DNA from: Acidobacteriaceae bacterium KBS 89
Lineage (GTDB): Bacteria; Acidobacteriota; Terriglobia; Terriglobales; Acidobacteriaceae
DNA length: 64,000 nt
NCBI GenBank assembly: GCA_000381605.1
Contig: KB906756.1
Coordinates: forward strand, 186,001 to 250,000
Direction of reading: 5' to 3'
This document shows positions 27,292 to 37,201 of this stretch, piece by piece; position 1 is the stretch's first letter; every line of letters starts with the position of its first letter. The translations under genes were made by a program, and so were the position numbers. The notes beneath the pieces were generated by a model, which was given only the letters and a program-made list of their open reading frames with translations, had not been told where the DNA came from and did not search any database.

Positions 27292-29529
27292 CTAATGCTC
27301 GACTTTAAAAAACGAAGAGGTAATCACCAGATAGGTCGCGACCCGCACTCGCTGCGCCGGATCCGTCAACGTCGCGACATGATTCACGATCGCCGTGCGC
27401 ATCTGTAAAGGCATCTGTCCATGCATAAAGATCACTGCAAGTGAATCCACTAGGTTCCCGGCGTCCGTCGCCGCGACGCCCGTCTTTGAAGCGGTAATTC
27501 CCAGCGCGCTCGCCTTGCTCAGATCGACCGTAAATCCACTCACTCCGTTGTAGACCAGCGTATTCGCAAGCGTAAGCCGAAGCACCGCCGACGCCGTATT
27601 CTCTTGCGCAAACTCGGGAGCGTTCATCGTAGTGCCCGGAATCACATAGTTCGGCGGAAAGAAATTAAACACGCTTCCGGAGCTGTATGGCTTCTCCCCC
27701 AGAGGACTCGTATAGTTGCCCACCGTGTTGTACGAAGCGTTCGCAACCACATCATTGCCCGCCGCCACATCCTTGTTCGCAAATCCCAGGCCGCGCATCA
27801 CGTTCGTCATGTAGAGCATCGGCTCCCGTAAATGCCCGCCATCAAAGTTAGGGCTCGTATCGCCCGCTCGCGCATCTGCGTCCGACAAAATCGCCGTAAT
27901 CACCGCCCTCATATTCCCGCGCTTCCCCGCTCCGTCATTGGCAAAAACTGCCGACACGCGCGCGACATAGGCCACACTCGGATTACTCGCGACCAGATGC
28001 TGTATCAGCTGTTTGCAGATAAACGGCCCGACATTTGGGTGATTGAACAAATTCGTCAGCGCGCCGCTCAGGTCCTGCGAAGTCGACTGCCCGGAAGGCA
28101 TCGACGTCCCGTTGAGCAATATTTTCGACGTCATATCATGCGCCGATTCGATTCCCACCATCGGCGCTGTATTGTTTGCTGGGTTTGTGAACTTGGAAGT
28201 CACCCCCGCCGCCGGAGCGTAGGTCCATCCCGTAAAGGCCCGCGCAAACGCCTGCACCTGCGCCTCCGTGTAGACCTCAATCGGTTTTCCATTCCCGTCC
28301 AGTTGTAGAGTTCCGTCCGGGTTTAGCATGTAAATGCCCGTCGTGAACAACTGCATCAACTCACGCGCGTAGTTTTCATTGGCAATCTGGGCAACGCCAT
28401 TCACTGTGCCCGGCTTGTTGCTATTGAGCATGTTCAGGTAAGCGCCCATCGCCGGTGACAGCGTTACATCCTGCATGATCGTGTAAAAATTTACGAACGC
28501 GTCGTTAGCCAGAGTGTTGTGATAAGTCGTCACCGCCCGCGAATTCACCGAGTTCGTCGACACCACAAAAATCTCACTCAGTGCAAACGCGACTCTCTGC
28601 CGCAACTGGTCCTGCCCCGTCAGCACCGTCTGCCACCACTCCGACTGCTCGCAAGGCAGTAGGTTGGTCGCACATATCGTGGGCGGGGGGGTCGTAATAT
28701 TCGGTAGCAGCGTGGTCGGCACCGCAAACTGCTCCGACAGATATCCGCTCAGCCCCACCTGCTGGACATGCTCGATATCTGTCGGCGTCGGCCCGAAAGT
28801 CGCCTGATCGAGCAGCCGTGCCGCCGCAGTCAAACTGGTCTTCGCAACAGTCACCTGGACGGACGCAGAAACAGACCCGCCAGGATCAGGATTCGTCACT
28901 ACAACAGCGACAGCGGCTGTGTTCACTGCCAGCGTGATCGTTGCGCGCAACTCCGTTGAAGACACAAACATCGAGCTCACCGTACTGCCAGCCACCTGCA
29001 GCTGAGACGTCGCGAGAAAACCCGTACCAACCAAATCCAAATTGAAGCTTGTCGCCGAAAGACCCGGCGTAGCCGACCCGCTCGTCACCACCGGCAGCGG
29101 ATTCATGATCGACTCCACCATCGAAGCTGAAGCCACAGGCGTAGCCTGCGTCACTGCAGTAATCGTGACAGTATTCGGACTCGGGATCGCAATCGGCGGC
29201 GTATACAAGCCCGCCGCAGAGATCGTCCCCGCAGCACTGCTCCCGCCGGCAACGCCATTCACCTGCCAACTCACAGCCGTATTGCTGGTGTTGCTCACTG
29301 TTGCCGTCAACTGCACAACCGATCCCAGCCGTGCCTGACTGGCCCCCGAAATCGTCACCGCAGGACCCGCAGTAGGAGCTGTGGGAACTGTAGGAGCACT
29401 TCCACTACTACCACCCGAGCATCCGCCAACCAGCCCGGCCAGACTCAAACAAAAAAGCCCGACTGCCCTCCGCCAGACCAGGTCGAAATCCACGCACAGC
29501 TTCGTAGACTCAGGACAACCTGCGATCAT
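27292..29529 (-). CDS. DUF1800 lipoprotein with an Ig/IPT-like N-terminal region
   Basis: A 745-residue exported protein. The N-terminus is a lipoprotein signal ending in the lipobox LVGGC. Residues about 50-230 are Ser/Thr-rich beta repeats, including an IPT/TIG-like segment (LDLVGTGFLATSQLQV). The DUF1800 domain starts near 245 with AARLLDQATFGPT and includes RQRVAFALSEIFVVS, NENYARELMQLFTTGIYMLNPDG and AFARAFTGWTYAP, all typical. Biochemical function is unknown. ATG 29529 has AAGGAG upstream; the longer TTG frame adds only five residues. It precedes the DUF1501 gene, its usual partner. Confidence 0.93.
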   Translation of the reverse strand: MIAGCPESTKLCVDFDLVWRRAVGLFCLSLAGLVGGCSGGSSGSAPTVPTAPTAGPAVTISGASQARLGSVVQLTATVSNTSNTAVSWQVNGVAGGSSAAGTISAAGLYTPPIAIPSPNTVTITAVTQATPVASASMVESIMNPLPVVTSGSATPGLSATSFNLDLVGTGFLATSQLQVAGSTVSSMFVSSTELRATITLAVNTAAVAVVVTNPDPGGSVSASVQVTVAKTSLTAAARLLDQATFGPTPTDIEHVQQVGLSGYLSEQFAVPTTLLPNITTPPPTICATNLLPCEQSEWWQTVLTGQDQLRQRVAFALSEIFVVSTNSVNSRAVTTYHNTLANDAFVNFYTIMQDVTLSPAMGAYLNMLNSNKPGTVNGVAQIANENYARELMQLFTTGIYMLNPDGTLQLDGNGKPIEVYTEAQVQAFARAFTGWTYAPAAGVTSKFTNPANNTAPMVGIESAHDMTSKILLNGTSMPSGQSTSQDLSGALTNLFNHPNVGPFICKQLIQHLVASNPSVAYVARVSAVFANDGAGKRGNMRAVITAILSDADARAGDTSPNFDGGHLREPMLYMTNVMRGLGFANKDVAAGNDVVANASYNTVGNYTSPLGEKPYSSGSVFNFFPPNYVIPGTTMNAPEFAQENTASAVLRLTLANTLVYNGVSGFTVDLSKASALGITASKTGVAATDAGNLVDSLAVIFMHGQMPLQMRTAIVNHVATLTDPAQRVRVATYLVITSSFFKVEH

Positions 29530-29733
29530 CGCATACTCCTTCAACTGGCTCAGGGGCCCACTGACATATGAGGCTCTAACAGCCAGCTGTCGGAAAAGTT
29601 GTTCCCGGCAAGCGAATAGTACCGTCTTTTTGTCGTTTATCTGTAACTAATATCGTTTCAGTGAAACCTTTCAGCCTGAATGGGCCGTCTTCTCCAGGTC
29701 CAACCACTTGCAGGCTGAGTTCACCTCTAGTGG

Positions 29734-30207
29734 CTATTGCTTGATAGCTGAACCTGATACAACGCTTCCATCAGTTCTAACGAATTGAACTGCCGAACCC
29801 CCATCTGCCGCTACAAGGGCCAACTGCCAAGTGTCGGTTGGCGCACAGCCTTTGGTGGTGGAAGTCAGGTTTAACGTGGCTGTTCCAAGGGCGCTGCTTT
29901 GAACGCTGTACGTGTCTGTTGCGCCGTAGATGCACGGGGCCGTGGAGGCGGAAAAGTAAATGTTGATCGTGCCGCCTGAGACAACCCCGGCTCCGTTCAA
30001 TTGGATGGTTCCGATACCGCTGAAGAATGGAAGTCCGGAAGGAACGAGGGACTAACTAATGAGACCGAAGGTTCCGCTGAGGCTAGCGTTGGAATACCCG
30101 GTCTGTGCCAGCACCGGCGGAACGGTCATGGGGTTAGAACCGCTGGAACAGCCTGTAAGAGGAAGGAGGGATGATGCCAAGGCAAGGAACACTACCAGAC
30201 TTTTCAC
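29734..30207 (-). pseudogene. Small lipoprotein gene interrupted by an in-frame TAG
   Basis: GTG 30207, with GGAG five bases upstream, opens a frame with a signal peptide and lipobox LTGC, then YSNASLSGTFGLIS and a TAG at 30054-30052. The same frame carries straight on (SLVPSGLPFFSGIGTI, then a beta-rich Thr/Ser region) to a TAG at 29734. Joined, it would be a 157-codon lipoprotein with a repetitive beta domain of a kind common in Acidobacteria. No other lesion is visible, so it is a young pseudogene, a sequencing error or a readthrough case. Confidence 0.65.
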
Positions 30208-30245
30208 TATATCTCCATGAAGCTGTCGTTGGGCTTATTTCACTA

Positions 30246-30278
30246 CCAGACTGCCGGCCTCTCGGCCGGACAGTCTGG
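30246..30278. other. Imperfect hairpin upstream of the interrupted lipoprotein gene
   Basis: CCAGACTGCCGGCC pairs with GGCCGGACAGTCTGG apart from one bulged A. No T-run follows on either side. The rest of 30279-30769 holds no gene I can support. The heptamer ACTACCA recurs at 30191, 30243 and about 30683, without a clear meaning. Confidence 0.5.
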
Positions 30279-30769
30279 CTATCAAATTTATTAGGGATTG
30301 ACCGAAGCAACCATGAGTTGCGAAGAGTTCAAAACCTGCTCTAATTGTGCGGGAACAGGTTCGATGACCGACACATCTGTGCAGTCGATCGTGCGCTGCG
30401 CATAGGCGCGAACAAAAGGACGAAGTTCAGGACTTGGTTGAGCGCTTATTAGACTGGCATAAAGCTCTCGCTGAATGGAGTATGGTCGAATAGCGAGGTA
30501 ATATCTCCGACCACAATGGATCCCATGGGTTGGGCCGATTTAGCGTTTGAATAGGCACGAGGGTCGCATCAACACGGAGTGTTTCAGCACCAAACAGAGC
30601 CTAGCGAAAACCGGTGGAAATTATGCTCCCAACGTGATCCTAAGTCAATGGTAGTACGCTCCATAAATTTCACACTTGATCACTACCACTGGCTACCGTG
30701 CTTGGGTCTGGTCCGTCACCGAACTTGATGGGTTTGTACTGCTTTGTAAACTTGACCTTCCGTGCCACG

Positions 30770-31027
30770 TCAGCCTCGTTTCAGTTTGTTGTACTGCTCA
30801 TCCGACAGATTGACGTAGTTGCTGCCTCTGCTCCAGACGCGAAGACCGCATTCAAACTCTGGCATGTTCTCAGGGTTGGAGCGAATCACGAATGACCGCA
30901 GACCGTCCACTGATGCGAAGTGATAGTAACGGGTCTTTGAGCCAATCGAGGTCTGGCAGTCTGCCTCAATGAAGTGAACACTCCAGAGGTTGCCGTAATG
31001 TTGGAAATTGAGCAGCACGTGGGGCAT
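30770..31027 (-). CDS. Small hypothetical protein (85 residues)
   Basis: A compact acidic/basic mixed protein with a balanced composition (LLNFQHYGNLWSVHFIEADC, YYHFASVDGLRSFVIRSN, LSDEQYNKLKRG). The pattern of an initial strand, a DGLRSFVIR helix and a C-terminal lysine-rich helix looks like a real domain, but I do not recognise it. There is no obvious ribosome site before ATG 31027. It is divergent from the two small plus-strand genes that follow and lies in an accessory-looking tract. Confidence 0.55.
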   Translation of the reverse strand: MPHVLLNFQHYGNLWSVHFIEADCQTSIGSKTRYYHFASVDGLRSFVIRSNPENMPEFECGLRVWSRGSNYVNLSDEQYNKLKRG

Positions 31028-31214
31028 GGCGAAATTGTAGGACCGCGCGAGTGCTCTAGTTGTGGATAGAAATTGGGACCCAAGGGATTGTGCGTCCTAC
31101 AAGAGGCGGGATTGTGTACTTCCTGTCCCAGGTTTGCAACGATTCTCTCAGTCAAAACACTATCCGAGAGATTGGGACCTAGTCTCGGTCAATTTGGAAC
31201 AGGAGGAAACATGT

Positions 31215-31469
31215 ATGGCATTCAATGGTGTAGGCTTTGCAACGATAGCACCGGGCCAAGCGTTCCGGTGGGGTGTGCTTCGAAACGGAGGTCAAGATTT
31301 CGGAGCTCAGTATGTATCCGCTCATCCTGAAACACCGGGATCAATCCTGACCGACTCACAAACAAAGATTAGGGCCAATGATGGTCATTTCGAGTATTGG
31401 GCAACCTTTCACAACCTTGATGGGAATAGAGCCGTGAGCTTTAGTATGCAAGGCGGCGGGTTCAACTAA
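31215..31469 (+). CDS. Small hypothetical protein (84 residues)
   Basis: ATG 31215 is preceded by AGGAGG at eight bases, a strong site that fixes the start. The protein is glycine- and phenylalanine-rich (GFATIAPGQAFRWGV, RNGGQDFGAQYVSAHPE, FSMQGGGFN) and probably all-beta, with no signal peptide. The family is not recognised. It is followed after 11 bases by another small gene with its own AGGAG, so they form a two-gene unit. Confidence 0.65.
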   Translation: MAFNGVGFATIAPGQAFRWGVLRNGGQDFGAQYVSAHPETPGSILTDSQTKIRANDGHFEYWATFHNLDGNRAVSFSMQGGGFN

Positions 31470-31480
31470 AGGAGACACAA

Positions 31481-31684
31481 ATGAAGATCCATGTAATTAC
31501 CGACGAAAAGGGCAGTATCGTTGCTACGGTTCATGGCACCCCCGGACAGCACGGAGACCTGCCAGTAGCCACACCCGAGCTTCTTGCGGGACAGAAGGTC
31601 CACGAACTTGACCTGCCAAAGGAACTCGAAGGGTTAAGGGATGGCGAACAGCTTCACAAACGCCTAAAGGAGCATCTGCGCTAG
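31481..31684 (+). CDS. Small hypothetical protein (67 residues)
   Basis: AGGAG lies six bases before ATG 31481, and the gene follows its neighbour by only 11 bases. The product (KIHVITDEKGSIVATVHG, ELDLPKELEGLRDGEQLHKRLKEHLR) looks like two or three strands and a C-terminal charged helix. No known motif is seen. Together with the preceding gene it may be a small two-protein module of unknown role. Confidence 0.65.
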   Translation: MKIHVITDEKGSIVATVHGTPGQHGDLPVATPELLAGQKVHELDLPKELEGLRDGEQLHKRLKEHLR

Positions 31685-31897
31685 CTGCTACACCAACGCT
31701 GTCGGCCTGCCAGTTCCTTCCGCAGGCCTCAGCAAACGAGCACGAAGGCGACCCCCTAAATGAAAATTGCAGTCAGGTGCCAACTCCATCCGTCCATTGA
31801 ATCGAATTGATCTTGGCTTGCGCCGAAGTGTCCCGCGACACTAATTCAAATATTCTTGTCGCAGCTCAGAGAACCCCGCCGCCCTCAGCATTGCTGG

Positions 31898-32269
31898 CTA
31901 AACCTCTGAACCAAAGGCAAGCAATTGCTCCCGATGATCAAAGTCGGAAGTAAAAGCCTTGGCCACCTCCGAGGGGGGCACACAAAATACGTCGCACAGG
32001 TCACAACCAGACACTCTATGTCCGATTGGTATTCCTTCCACCAGCTTTGGTCTGGCGAAACCCAACCTGTGACATACATGCGATAGCTCATTCTCCAGAA
32101 CGATTACGACATCCGCAATGCCAACACCGCTGAACTGGCGAAGATCAAACCGCTCGCTAGCGCTGCAGTTGGTTCCCAAGGCGTTTAGGCCGGGTTGCTG
32201 GGTCTCCAGAAGCACATTGCGGGACGCGCTAGCTGCCCCCGTCCCGCCCGCCGCGGCGATTTTTGGCAT
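31898..32269 (-). CDS. Doubtful ORF in the gap before the kinase gene
   Basis: A frame of about 123 codons whose C-terminal half has plausible protein character (FDLRQFSGVGIADVVIVLENELSHVCHRL in part, CDLCDVFCVPP with a CxxC-like group). There is no convincing ribosome site (GGAGG directly touches ATG 32269) and no family match. It would be divergent from the kinase gene. The rest of 31685-32455 shows nothing recognisable. Confidence 0.25.
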   Translation of the reverse strand: MPKIAAAGGTGAASASRNVLLETQQPGLNALGTNCSASERFDLRQFSGVGIADVVIVLENELSHVCHRLGFARPKLVEGIPIGHRVSGCDLCDVFCVPPSEVAKAFTSDFDHREQLLAFGSEV

Positions 32270-32455
32270 TCCTCCACCCCTGAAACGCGGCTGGAGGCTG
32301 TCAGCGTTGTTCCCGGGTTGCAGTCCCAGATTGTAAGGTGGTAGCCCTCCCCGAAAATTGATGCTAACGGAGGTGGATCGTGAAGATGTCCCCCAACGGG
32401 ACGATTCTCTCGCCTCGTTGACTTGCTTCCTGGCCCAACCTAAGATTACCCCCTG

Positions 32456-35362
32456 ATGGTAGATTCGCCCTCTCTTATCGGCCAGACCATCTCTCATTAC
32501 CACATCGTTGATAAGCTCGGCAGCGGCGGTATGGGCGTCGTCTACAAAGCGAAGGACACTTCGCTCCGCCGCTTCGTCGCCTTGAAGTTCCTGCCCGACG
32601 GGTTCGTCTCAGACCCGCAAGCCCTGACCCGCTTCGACCGTGAAGCCCGTGCCGCCTCCGCGTTGAATCACGCCAACATCTGCACGATCTATGAGGTCGG
32701 CAAACATGATGGCCAATCCTTCATCGCCATGGAGTACCTCGAGGGAAAAACGCTAAAATCTCTCATTGCAGAACAACCACTTGATACAGAGCTGGTGCTC
32801 TCTCTCGCGATAGAAATCGCCGGCGCTCTAGATGCGGCTCACAGCGAAGGTATCCTTCACCGGGACATCAAGCCTGCCAACATCTTCGTGACACAACGAG
32901 GCCACGCCAAAGTTCTCGATTTCAGTCTCGCTAAACTTGCCTCTGGGCCCAAGACAACCGATGGCACCGAAACGACGGTATCCAAAGATGCCCACCTCGA
33001 CGATCTAACCAGTCCCGGCAGTATCCTAGGAACCCTTGCATACATGTCACCGGAACAGGCACGAGCCAGAGAGTTGGATGCACGGAGCGATTTGTTTTCC
33101 TTTGGTGCGGTTCTCTATCAGATGGCCACGGGCCAGGTGCCCTTTCGAGGAAGCAGCACCGCGGAAGTCTTCGACGCCATACTCAATCGCGCTCCGGTGG
33201 CTCCCGTCCGGTTGAATCCCGATCTGCCAGCGGAGTTGGAGAGAATCGTCGACAAGGCTCTCGAGAAGGAACGGGCTTTGCGTTATCAGAGCGCGGCGGA
33301 GATGCGGGCCGACCTGAAACGGCTGAAGCGAGACATGAAAACGGGACGCATTGCAACGGTAAGCTTGAACCCTGTAGCCGCTGCGAAATCGGAATCGCGT
33401 GCCGGCTTGCGGCTGGGCTCGCGGATCGCATCTGTCTGGAAGCCTCTGGCTGTGGCGACCCTCGCTCTGATTGCCCTGGTAGCCGGTGGACTCTATCTGC
33501 GATCGCGCCCGTCGGTTCATTCAGCGAAGGCGGTACCGCTAACGGATAAAGACAGCGTGTTGCTGGCGGACTTCGTCAACAAAACCGGCGACCCGGTATT
33601 TGACGATGCGCTCAAGCAGGCTTTGACGATTGAACTGAATCAATCCCCGTTCCTGAATATTGTCTCCGACCGCAAGGTCGAAGAGACGCTGAAGTTGATG
33701 GGCCAGCCCGCAGCGCACATCACGCCCGAACTCGCCCAGGAAGTTTGCATTCGGACAGGCAGCAAGGCGACCGTGCTCGGATCGATTTCCAATCTCGGCG
33801 GGCAGTACGTGATCGGGCTTAGCGCGATCAGTTGTTCTGACGGAGACACGCTTGCCAGCGAACAACGGCAAGCATCAGGCAAGCGAGACGTGTTGAAAAC
33901 CTTGGGAAAGGCCGCGAAGGAACTGCGCCGGAAGCTCGGCGAATCCTTGGCCACGGTCGAAAAGTTCGATGTGCCGATAGAAGCGACCACGCCTTCGCTG
34001 GATGCGTTGAAAGCGTACAGCGAGGGATTTGGGACGGCACGCAGGACCGGTGACGCGGAAGCGATCCCCTTCTATAAACGTGCGATCGAACTCGATCCGA
34101 ATTTCGCAATAGCGTACGCGGCACTGGGCACCTCCTATTTCAATCTCAATCAGGGAGATCTGGCGGCGGAGAATGCGACGAAGGCTTACGAGCTGCGGGA
34201 TCGGGTGAGCGATAACGAAAGATACCGAATTGCGACGAGCTACTATCACACCGTCACGGGAGAACTTGAGAAGGCGATTGAAGAGTATGAACTGTGGTCG
34301 AAGAGCTATCCCAGGTCTGGCACACCCCATTTAAATCTCGGGGTCATCTACCAACAGCTTGGGCAATACGACAAAGCAGTGATGGAGACGCAAAAGGCGC
34401 TGCAGCTGAACCCGACGACGACGGGATACGGCAACCTTGCTTTTGAGTATATTGCGTTGGACCGGTTGGACGATGCCGAGAAAGAATTGCGAGAGGCCCG
34501 GACGAAGGGTTTTGACGGACTCGACATTCGGGGGAATCTCTATCTCCTCGACTTCCGGCGAGGTGACCGTAAGAAGATGGAGGAACAGATCGCCTGGGCG
34601 GCGGGGCGAGCGGGAGATGAAGATGCGATGCTCTCCGGTCAGGCAGACACGGATGCCTATTACGGGAGGCTCGTGCGGGCGCGGGATGATTCGCGACGGG
34701 CAGTGGAGTCCGCGGTGCGCGCCGGCTCGAAGGAGACCGCGGCGATATGGCGGGCGTTCGCAGGGTTGCGCGAAGCCGAGTTCGGGAACACAGCCGCAGC
34801 GAGAGAAAACACAGACGCGGCGCTGTCACTGCACTCGGGGATCGACGTTAAAATGCTGGCAGCGCTAACCCTTGCACGCGTGGGGGACACGGCCAAAGCG
34901 AAGAGGCTTGTCGAGCAACTGGATAGGGAGAGGACCGCCTCCACAGATACGATGCTAAAACTCTACTGCCTGCCAACCCTTCATGGTGCGATTGAAATCA
35001 GTCAGAACAACCCCTCGCAGGGAATTCTGGCTCTGGAAGCGGCGGCGCCGTATGAACTAGGTGGACCATTAGGGTTTCCCTATCTCTATCCGGTGTGGGT
35101 GAGGGGCCATGCTTATATGGCGGCACAGAACGGGGTAGCGGCTGCCGCAGAGTTTCAGAAGTTGATCGATCTTCCGGGCGTTGTCATGAATCAGCCGATT
35201 GGCTCACTGGCACATCTTGAATTGGGCAGGGCGTATGCCCTTTCGGGAGAGAATCTTAAAGCGCTTACCGCATATCAGAATTTCCTCACGCTCTGGAAAG
35301 ACGCCGACCCTGACATTCCCATCTTCATTGCCGCTAAGTCGGAATACGCGAAACTGCGATAA
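32456..35362 (+). CDS. Transmembrane Ser/Thr protein kinase with C-terminal TPR repeats
   Basis: A 968-residue protein. The cytoplasmic kinase domain (about 15-290) has a Gly-rich loop [12 protein letters not shown], catalytic Lys in VALKFLP (near 43), HRDIKPAN (Asp near 138) and the APE-equivalent MSPEQA. The metal-binding DFG is written DFS (near 155). A basic linker leads to one membrane helix near 325-347 ([19 protein letters not shown]). Outside follow a region resembling a FlgO/TolB-like fold ([20 protein letters not shown]) and TPRs ([35 protein letters not shown]). This architecture is common in Acidobacteria, where the ligands are unknown. The gene stands alone between small accessory ORFs. 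Confidence 0.93.
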   Translation: MVDSPSLIGQTISHYHIVDKLGSGGMGVVYKAKDTSLRRFVALKFLPDGFVSDPQALTRFDREARAASALNHANICTIYEVGKHDGQSFIAMEYLEGKTLKSLIAEQPLDTELVLSLAIEIAGALDAAHSEGILHRDIKPANIFVTQRGHAKVLDFSLAKLASGPKTTDGTETTVSKDAHLDDLTSPGSILGTLAYMSPEQARARELDARSDLFSFGAVLYQMATGQVPFRGSSTAEVFDAILNRAPVAPVRLNPDLPAELERIVDKALEKERALRYQSAAEMRADLKRLKRDMKTGRIATVSLNPVAAAKSESRAGLRLGSRIASVWKPLAVATLALIALVAGGLYLRSRPSVHSAKAVPLTDKDSVLLADFVNKTGDPVFDDALKQALTIELNQSPFLNIVSDRKVEETLKLMGQPAAHITPELAQEVCIRTGSKATVLGSISNLGGQYVIGLSAISCSDGDTLASEQRQASGKRDVLKTLGKAAKELRRKLGESLATVEKFDVPIEATTPSLDALKAYSEGFGTARRTGDAEAIPFYKRAIELDPNFAIAYAALGTSYFNLNQGDLAAENATKAYELRDRVSDNERYRIATSYYHTVTGELEKAIEEYELWSKSYPRSGTPHLNLGVIYQQLGQYDKAVMETQKALQLNPTTTGYGNLAFEYIALDRLDDAEKELREARTKGFDGLDIRGNLYLLDFRRGDRKKMEEQIAWAAGRAGDEDAMLSGQADTDAYYGRLVRARDDSRRAVESAVRAGSKETAAIWRAFAGLREAEFGNTAAARENTDAALSLHSGIDVKMLAALTLARVGDTAKAKRLVEQLDRERTASTDTMLKLYCLPTLHGAIEISQNNPSQGILALEAAAPYELGGPLGFPYLYPVWVRGHAYMAAQNGVAAAAEFQKLIDLPGVVMNQPIGSLAHLELGRAYALSGENLKALTAYQNFLTLWKDADPDIPIFIAAKSEYAKLR

Positions 35363-35687
35363 CCCAAGGAATAACGTCCCTGATGGAAATCGGGCTTTCC
35401 CGCGTGGTGCCCGGTTAATCGGTTACTCGGAAGAATCAAGCCGACCGACTATTTGACCATCAAGTCAAAGTGCCCGCGAAACGGAACTCGGCAACTTGCA
35501 GTCGGACGACGAGTGAGCCCTCACTCCAGGACGAACAGGGCGTGCAAGATGATGACCAAAAGTCCAACTACGCGGTCGCCCTAGACTGGCAAGTTAGTTG
35601 TATTGCGGAGCGAGTTCAAGACTGCTGCACTGGTGATGTGTGTAGAAGAATCACTCACGCCAAATCGATCCGCAGGAACAGTAGAGA
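35363..35687. other. Gene-free stretch after the kinase gene
   Basis: No supported gene, RNA or hairpin was found. The overlapping short frames here have unlikely composition and no ribosome sites. Confidence 0.5.
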
Positions 35688-35981
35688 ATGCAAAGCGAAG
35701 TCAGACAGCTAACCGCAGAAGAATTCTATCGGAATACCACCGGAAGCTTCTCAGCGCCAATGCAGTCCGGCTATACGTCGCCGTCTGGTTCAAGATGGGG
35801 AGCCGAAATGCGACCGAAATTTGGGCTCACCGACGAAGACGCTTCTTGTCGTGCACGCATTTTGCTCAAGGACATTCCTGCCGCTCAATCCGAATTGGCG
35901 AAGGCAAGACTCATGGAGCTGGTTCCGGGCGATGAGCAAACGCGATACACGTTTGTCGATGATCCTGACATTGTTTCGTAG
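35688..35981 (+). CDS. Hypothetical protein (97 residues)
   Basis: A frame with plausible, mostly polar composition (VRQLTAEEFYRN, FGLTDEDASCRARILLKD, ELVPGDEQTRYTFVDD). The family is not recognised, and there is no signal peptide or membrane segment. Only a weak purine-rich stretch (GTAGAGA) precedes the ATG. It lies about 80 bases before the RMF-like gene on the same strand and could share its transcript. Confidence 0.4.
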   Translation: MQSEVRQLTAEEFYRNTTGSFSAPMQSGYTSPSGSRWGAEMRPKFGLTDEDASCRARILLKDIPAAQSELAKARLMELVPGDEQTRYTFVDDPDIVS

Positions 35982-36061
35982 TCTTTTACGCAGGAGCAGC
36001 GTCTTTACCTCTGGCATCCCAGCCTGCTAGGCGTAACTAAATCACATCAAGGTTTGCTGAA

Positions 36062-36460
36062 ATGAATGTCAAGACAGCTCCCGAACCGTTCAACGCACAA
36101 AGGCAATCCCAGATCGATCACGAAGAGTACCAATTCGGATTCCAGGCAGCCATGCGCGGCGAACTCAATAACACCTCTCAAACTCTGGCTTGGCATCGCG
36201 GTTGGGCTGATGCACAGGAATTGCGGGTTTTCAGCCACACTGACTCAGACATCCACGTAGCACCTGATCTAAAGCAGAAAAAGCCCCCACCACCAATCCT
36301 GATTAGAGGACCGATGATGGGGACTTTCGGTGTTTTACACGCTGACAAACCAACCAAGGCAGATCGGCCTCGCGTGTTCGCACCTATTGATTACTTTGAC
36401 TGCGTGCGACTACCGCGGGTAAGCACAAACGGAGAATATTTCTCTAACCGACAAACGTAA
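36062..36460 (+). CDS. RMF/CrpP-like small protein
   Basis: A 132-residue protein. Residues about 22-55 (EEYQFGFQAAMRGELN followed by LAWHRGWADAQE) follow the spacing of the ribosome modulation factor/CrpP fold: Y..G..A...G, then W..GW..A. RMF itself is only about 55 residues and has its motif after a basic N-terminus. Here an 80-residue proline-rich tail follows (KQKKPPPPILIRGPMMG). A role in ribosome hibernation or an analogous small-RNA-binding role is inference from this motif alone. It has no clear ribosome site. A structured, terminator-containing region follows. Confidence 0.6.
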   Translation: MNVKTAPEPFNAQRQSQIDHEEYQFGFQAAMRGELNNTSQTLAWHRGWADAQELRVFSHTDSDIHVAPDLKQKKPPPPILIRGPMMGTFGVLHADKPTKADRPRVFAPIDYFDCVRLPRVSTNGEYFSNRQT

Positions 36461-36617
36461 ATGAGCTACCGCCACCAACAGATGGGGCCCGCGATGATGT
36501 TGTGAACGATTGACTCCCGTAAAACCAAGGGACGCAGCAAAACCCGTTATTTCAAAGGGTAAAACCTATTAGTTTTGGCAGTTTTTCGCTCATGATTGTT
36601 GTGTTTAACTGGGAACA

Positions 36618-36689
36618 TCTCTCACCAAGGAGAGAACGTAGGGTTACTCCTGAAACCCGCCTCGCCCACGAGGTGGTCTTTTTTTGCTC
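36618..36689 (+). ncRNA. Candidate small structured RNA or structured 3' UTR
   Basis: Three consecutive stem-loops can be drawn: TCTCTC/GAGAGA with a six-base loop (36618-36635), GGGTT/AACCC with an eight-base loop (36641-36658), and the terminator stem at 36657-36676. The second and third share two bases, so they could be alternative folds. One loop region contains AAGGAG and another ACTCCT, which are complementary. No promoter was identified; it could also be the tail of the RMF-like mRNA. Confidence 0.3.
36657..36686 (+). terminator. Rho-independent terminator
   Basis: An eight-base-pair stem (CCGCCTCG and CGAGGTGG, one G-T pair) with a four-base loop is followed by TCTTTTTTTG. It reads on the plus strand, about 200 bases after the RMF-like gene. 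Confidence 0.85.
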
Positions 36690-36694
36690 CAAAA

Positions 36695-37201
36695 TCACTG
36701 ACTGGGAGGGTCCTTAGGTTTATCAAATACGGCTAAAACTTTGTATGTTTCAGACTGCATCTTTTTCCATCCAGACTTACGACCCATTCCAGCTTAGCTT
36801 TGTCGCCCTTGAATTCTGCCTGAATCGTATCTACGAGGGGCGTTCGACAGTCCCGGTGGTTTCCTGAAGTGCCATATGCTGTGCAAATTTGCTAACGAAA
36901 TTAACAACTGCTCCCCGGTCATCAGGCAGCAGGAGCAGGAATGTTGCTCCGCGAACGTGGAACGAAACCTGGATGGGAGGCAGTGCTGTAACCACTTGTA
37001 CTGGATGATCCATTGCAATTGATGTTATCGCCGAAAGCGTTGCAGTGCGCAGTCGAGTTCGATTGCGAACTGAATGACCAGGTACGACTTACGAAATGTC
37101 AGTGTCATTTCTTTTCGATCAATGATCGTCACTTCGTACTTTTGGGCTTGGACCGCAGACGCTGAGCACAACAAAATCAATGAAGCGACCAATACGTTCA
37201 T
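36695..37201 (-). pseudogene. Decayed secreted-protein gene with several frameshifts
   Basis: ATG 37201 (GGAG upstream) starts a clean signal peptide ending SAVQAQ, then KYEVTIIDRKE, after which the frame is lost. Coherent segments reappear in other frames: HVRGATFLLLLPDDRGAVVNF (part), then IQAEFKGDKAKLEWVVSLDGK, then after a one-base slip QSETYKVLAVFDKPKDPP and a stop at 36695. Together these give the outline of a family of small secreted proteins I associate with Acidobacteria (QKYEVTIIDRQ... at the start, GATFSLLLPDGR in the middle). At least two shifts are present, so it is not functional. Confidence 0.75.

Noticed and set aside
30313..30405. 30-codon plus-strand frame with a CxxCxGxG-like motif
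   Set aside because: Resembles a DnaJ-type zinc motif but is too short, lacks a ribosome site and has no neighbours to support it.
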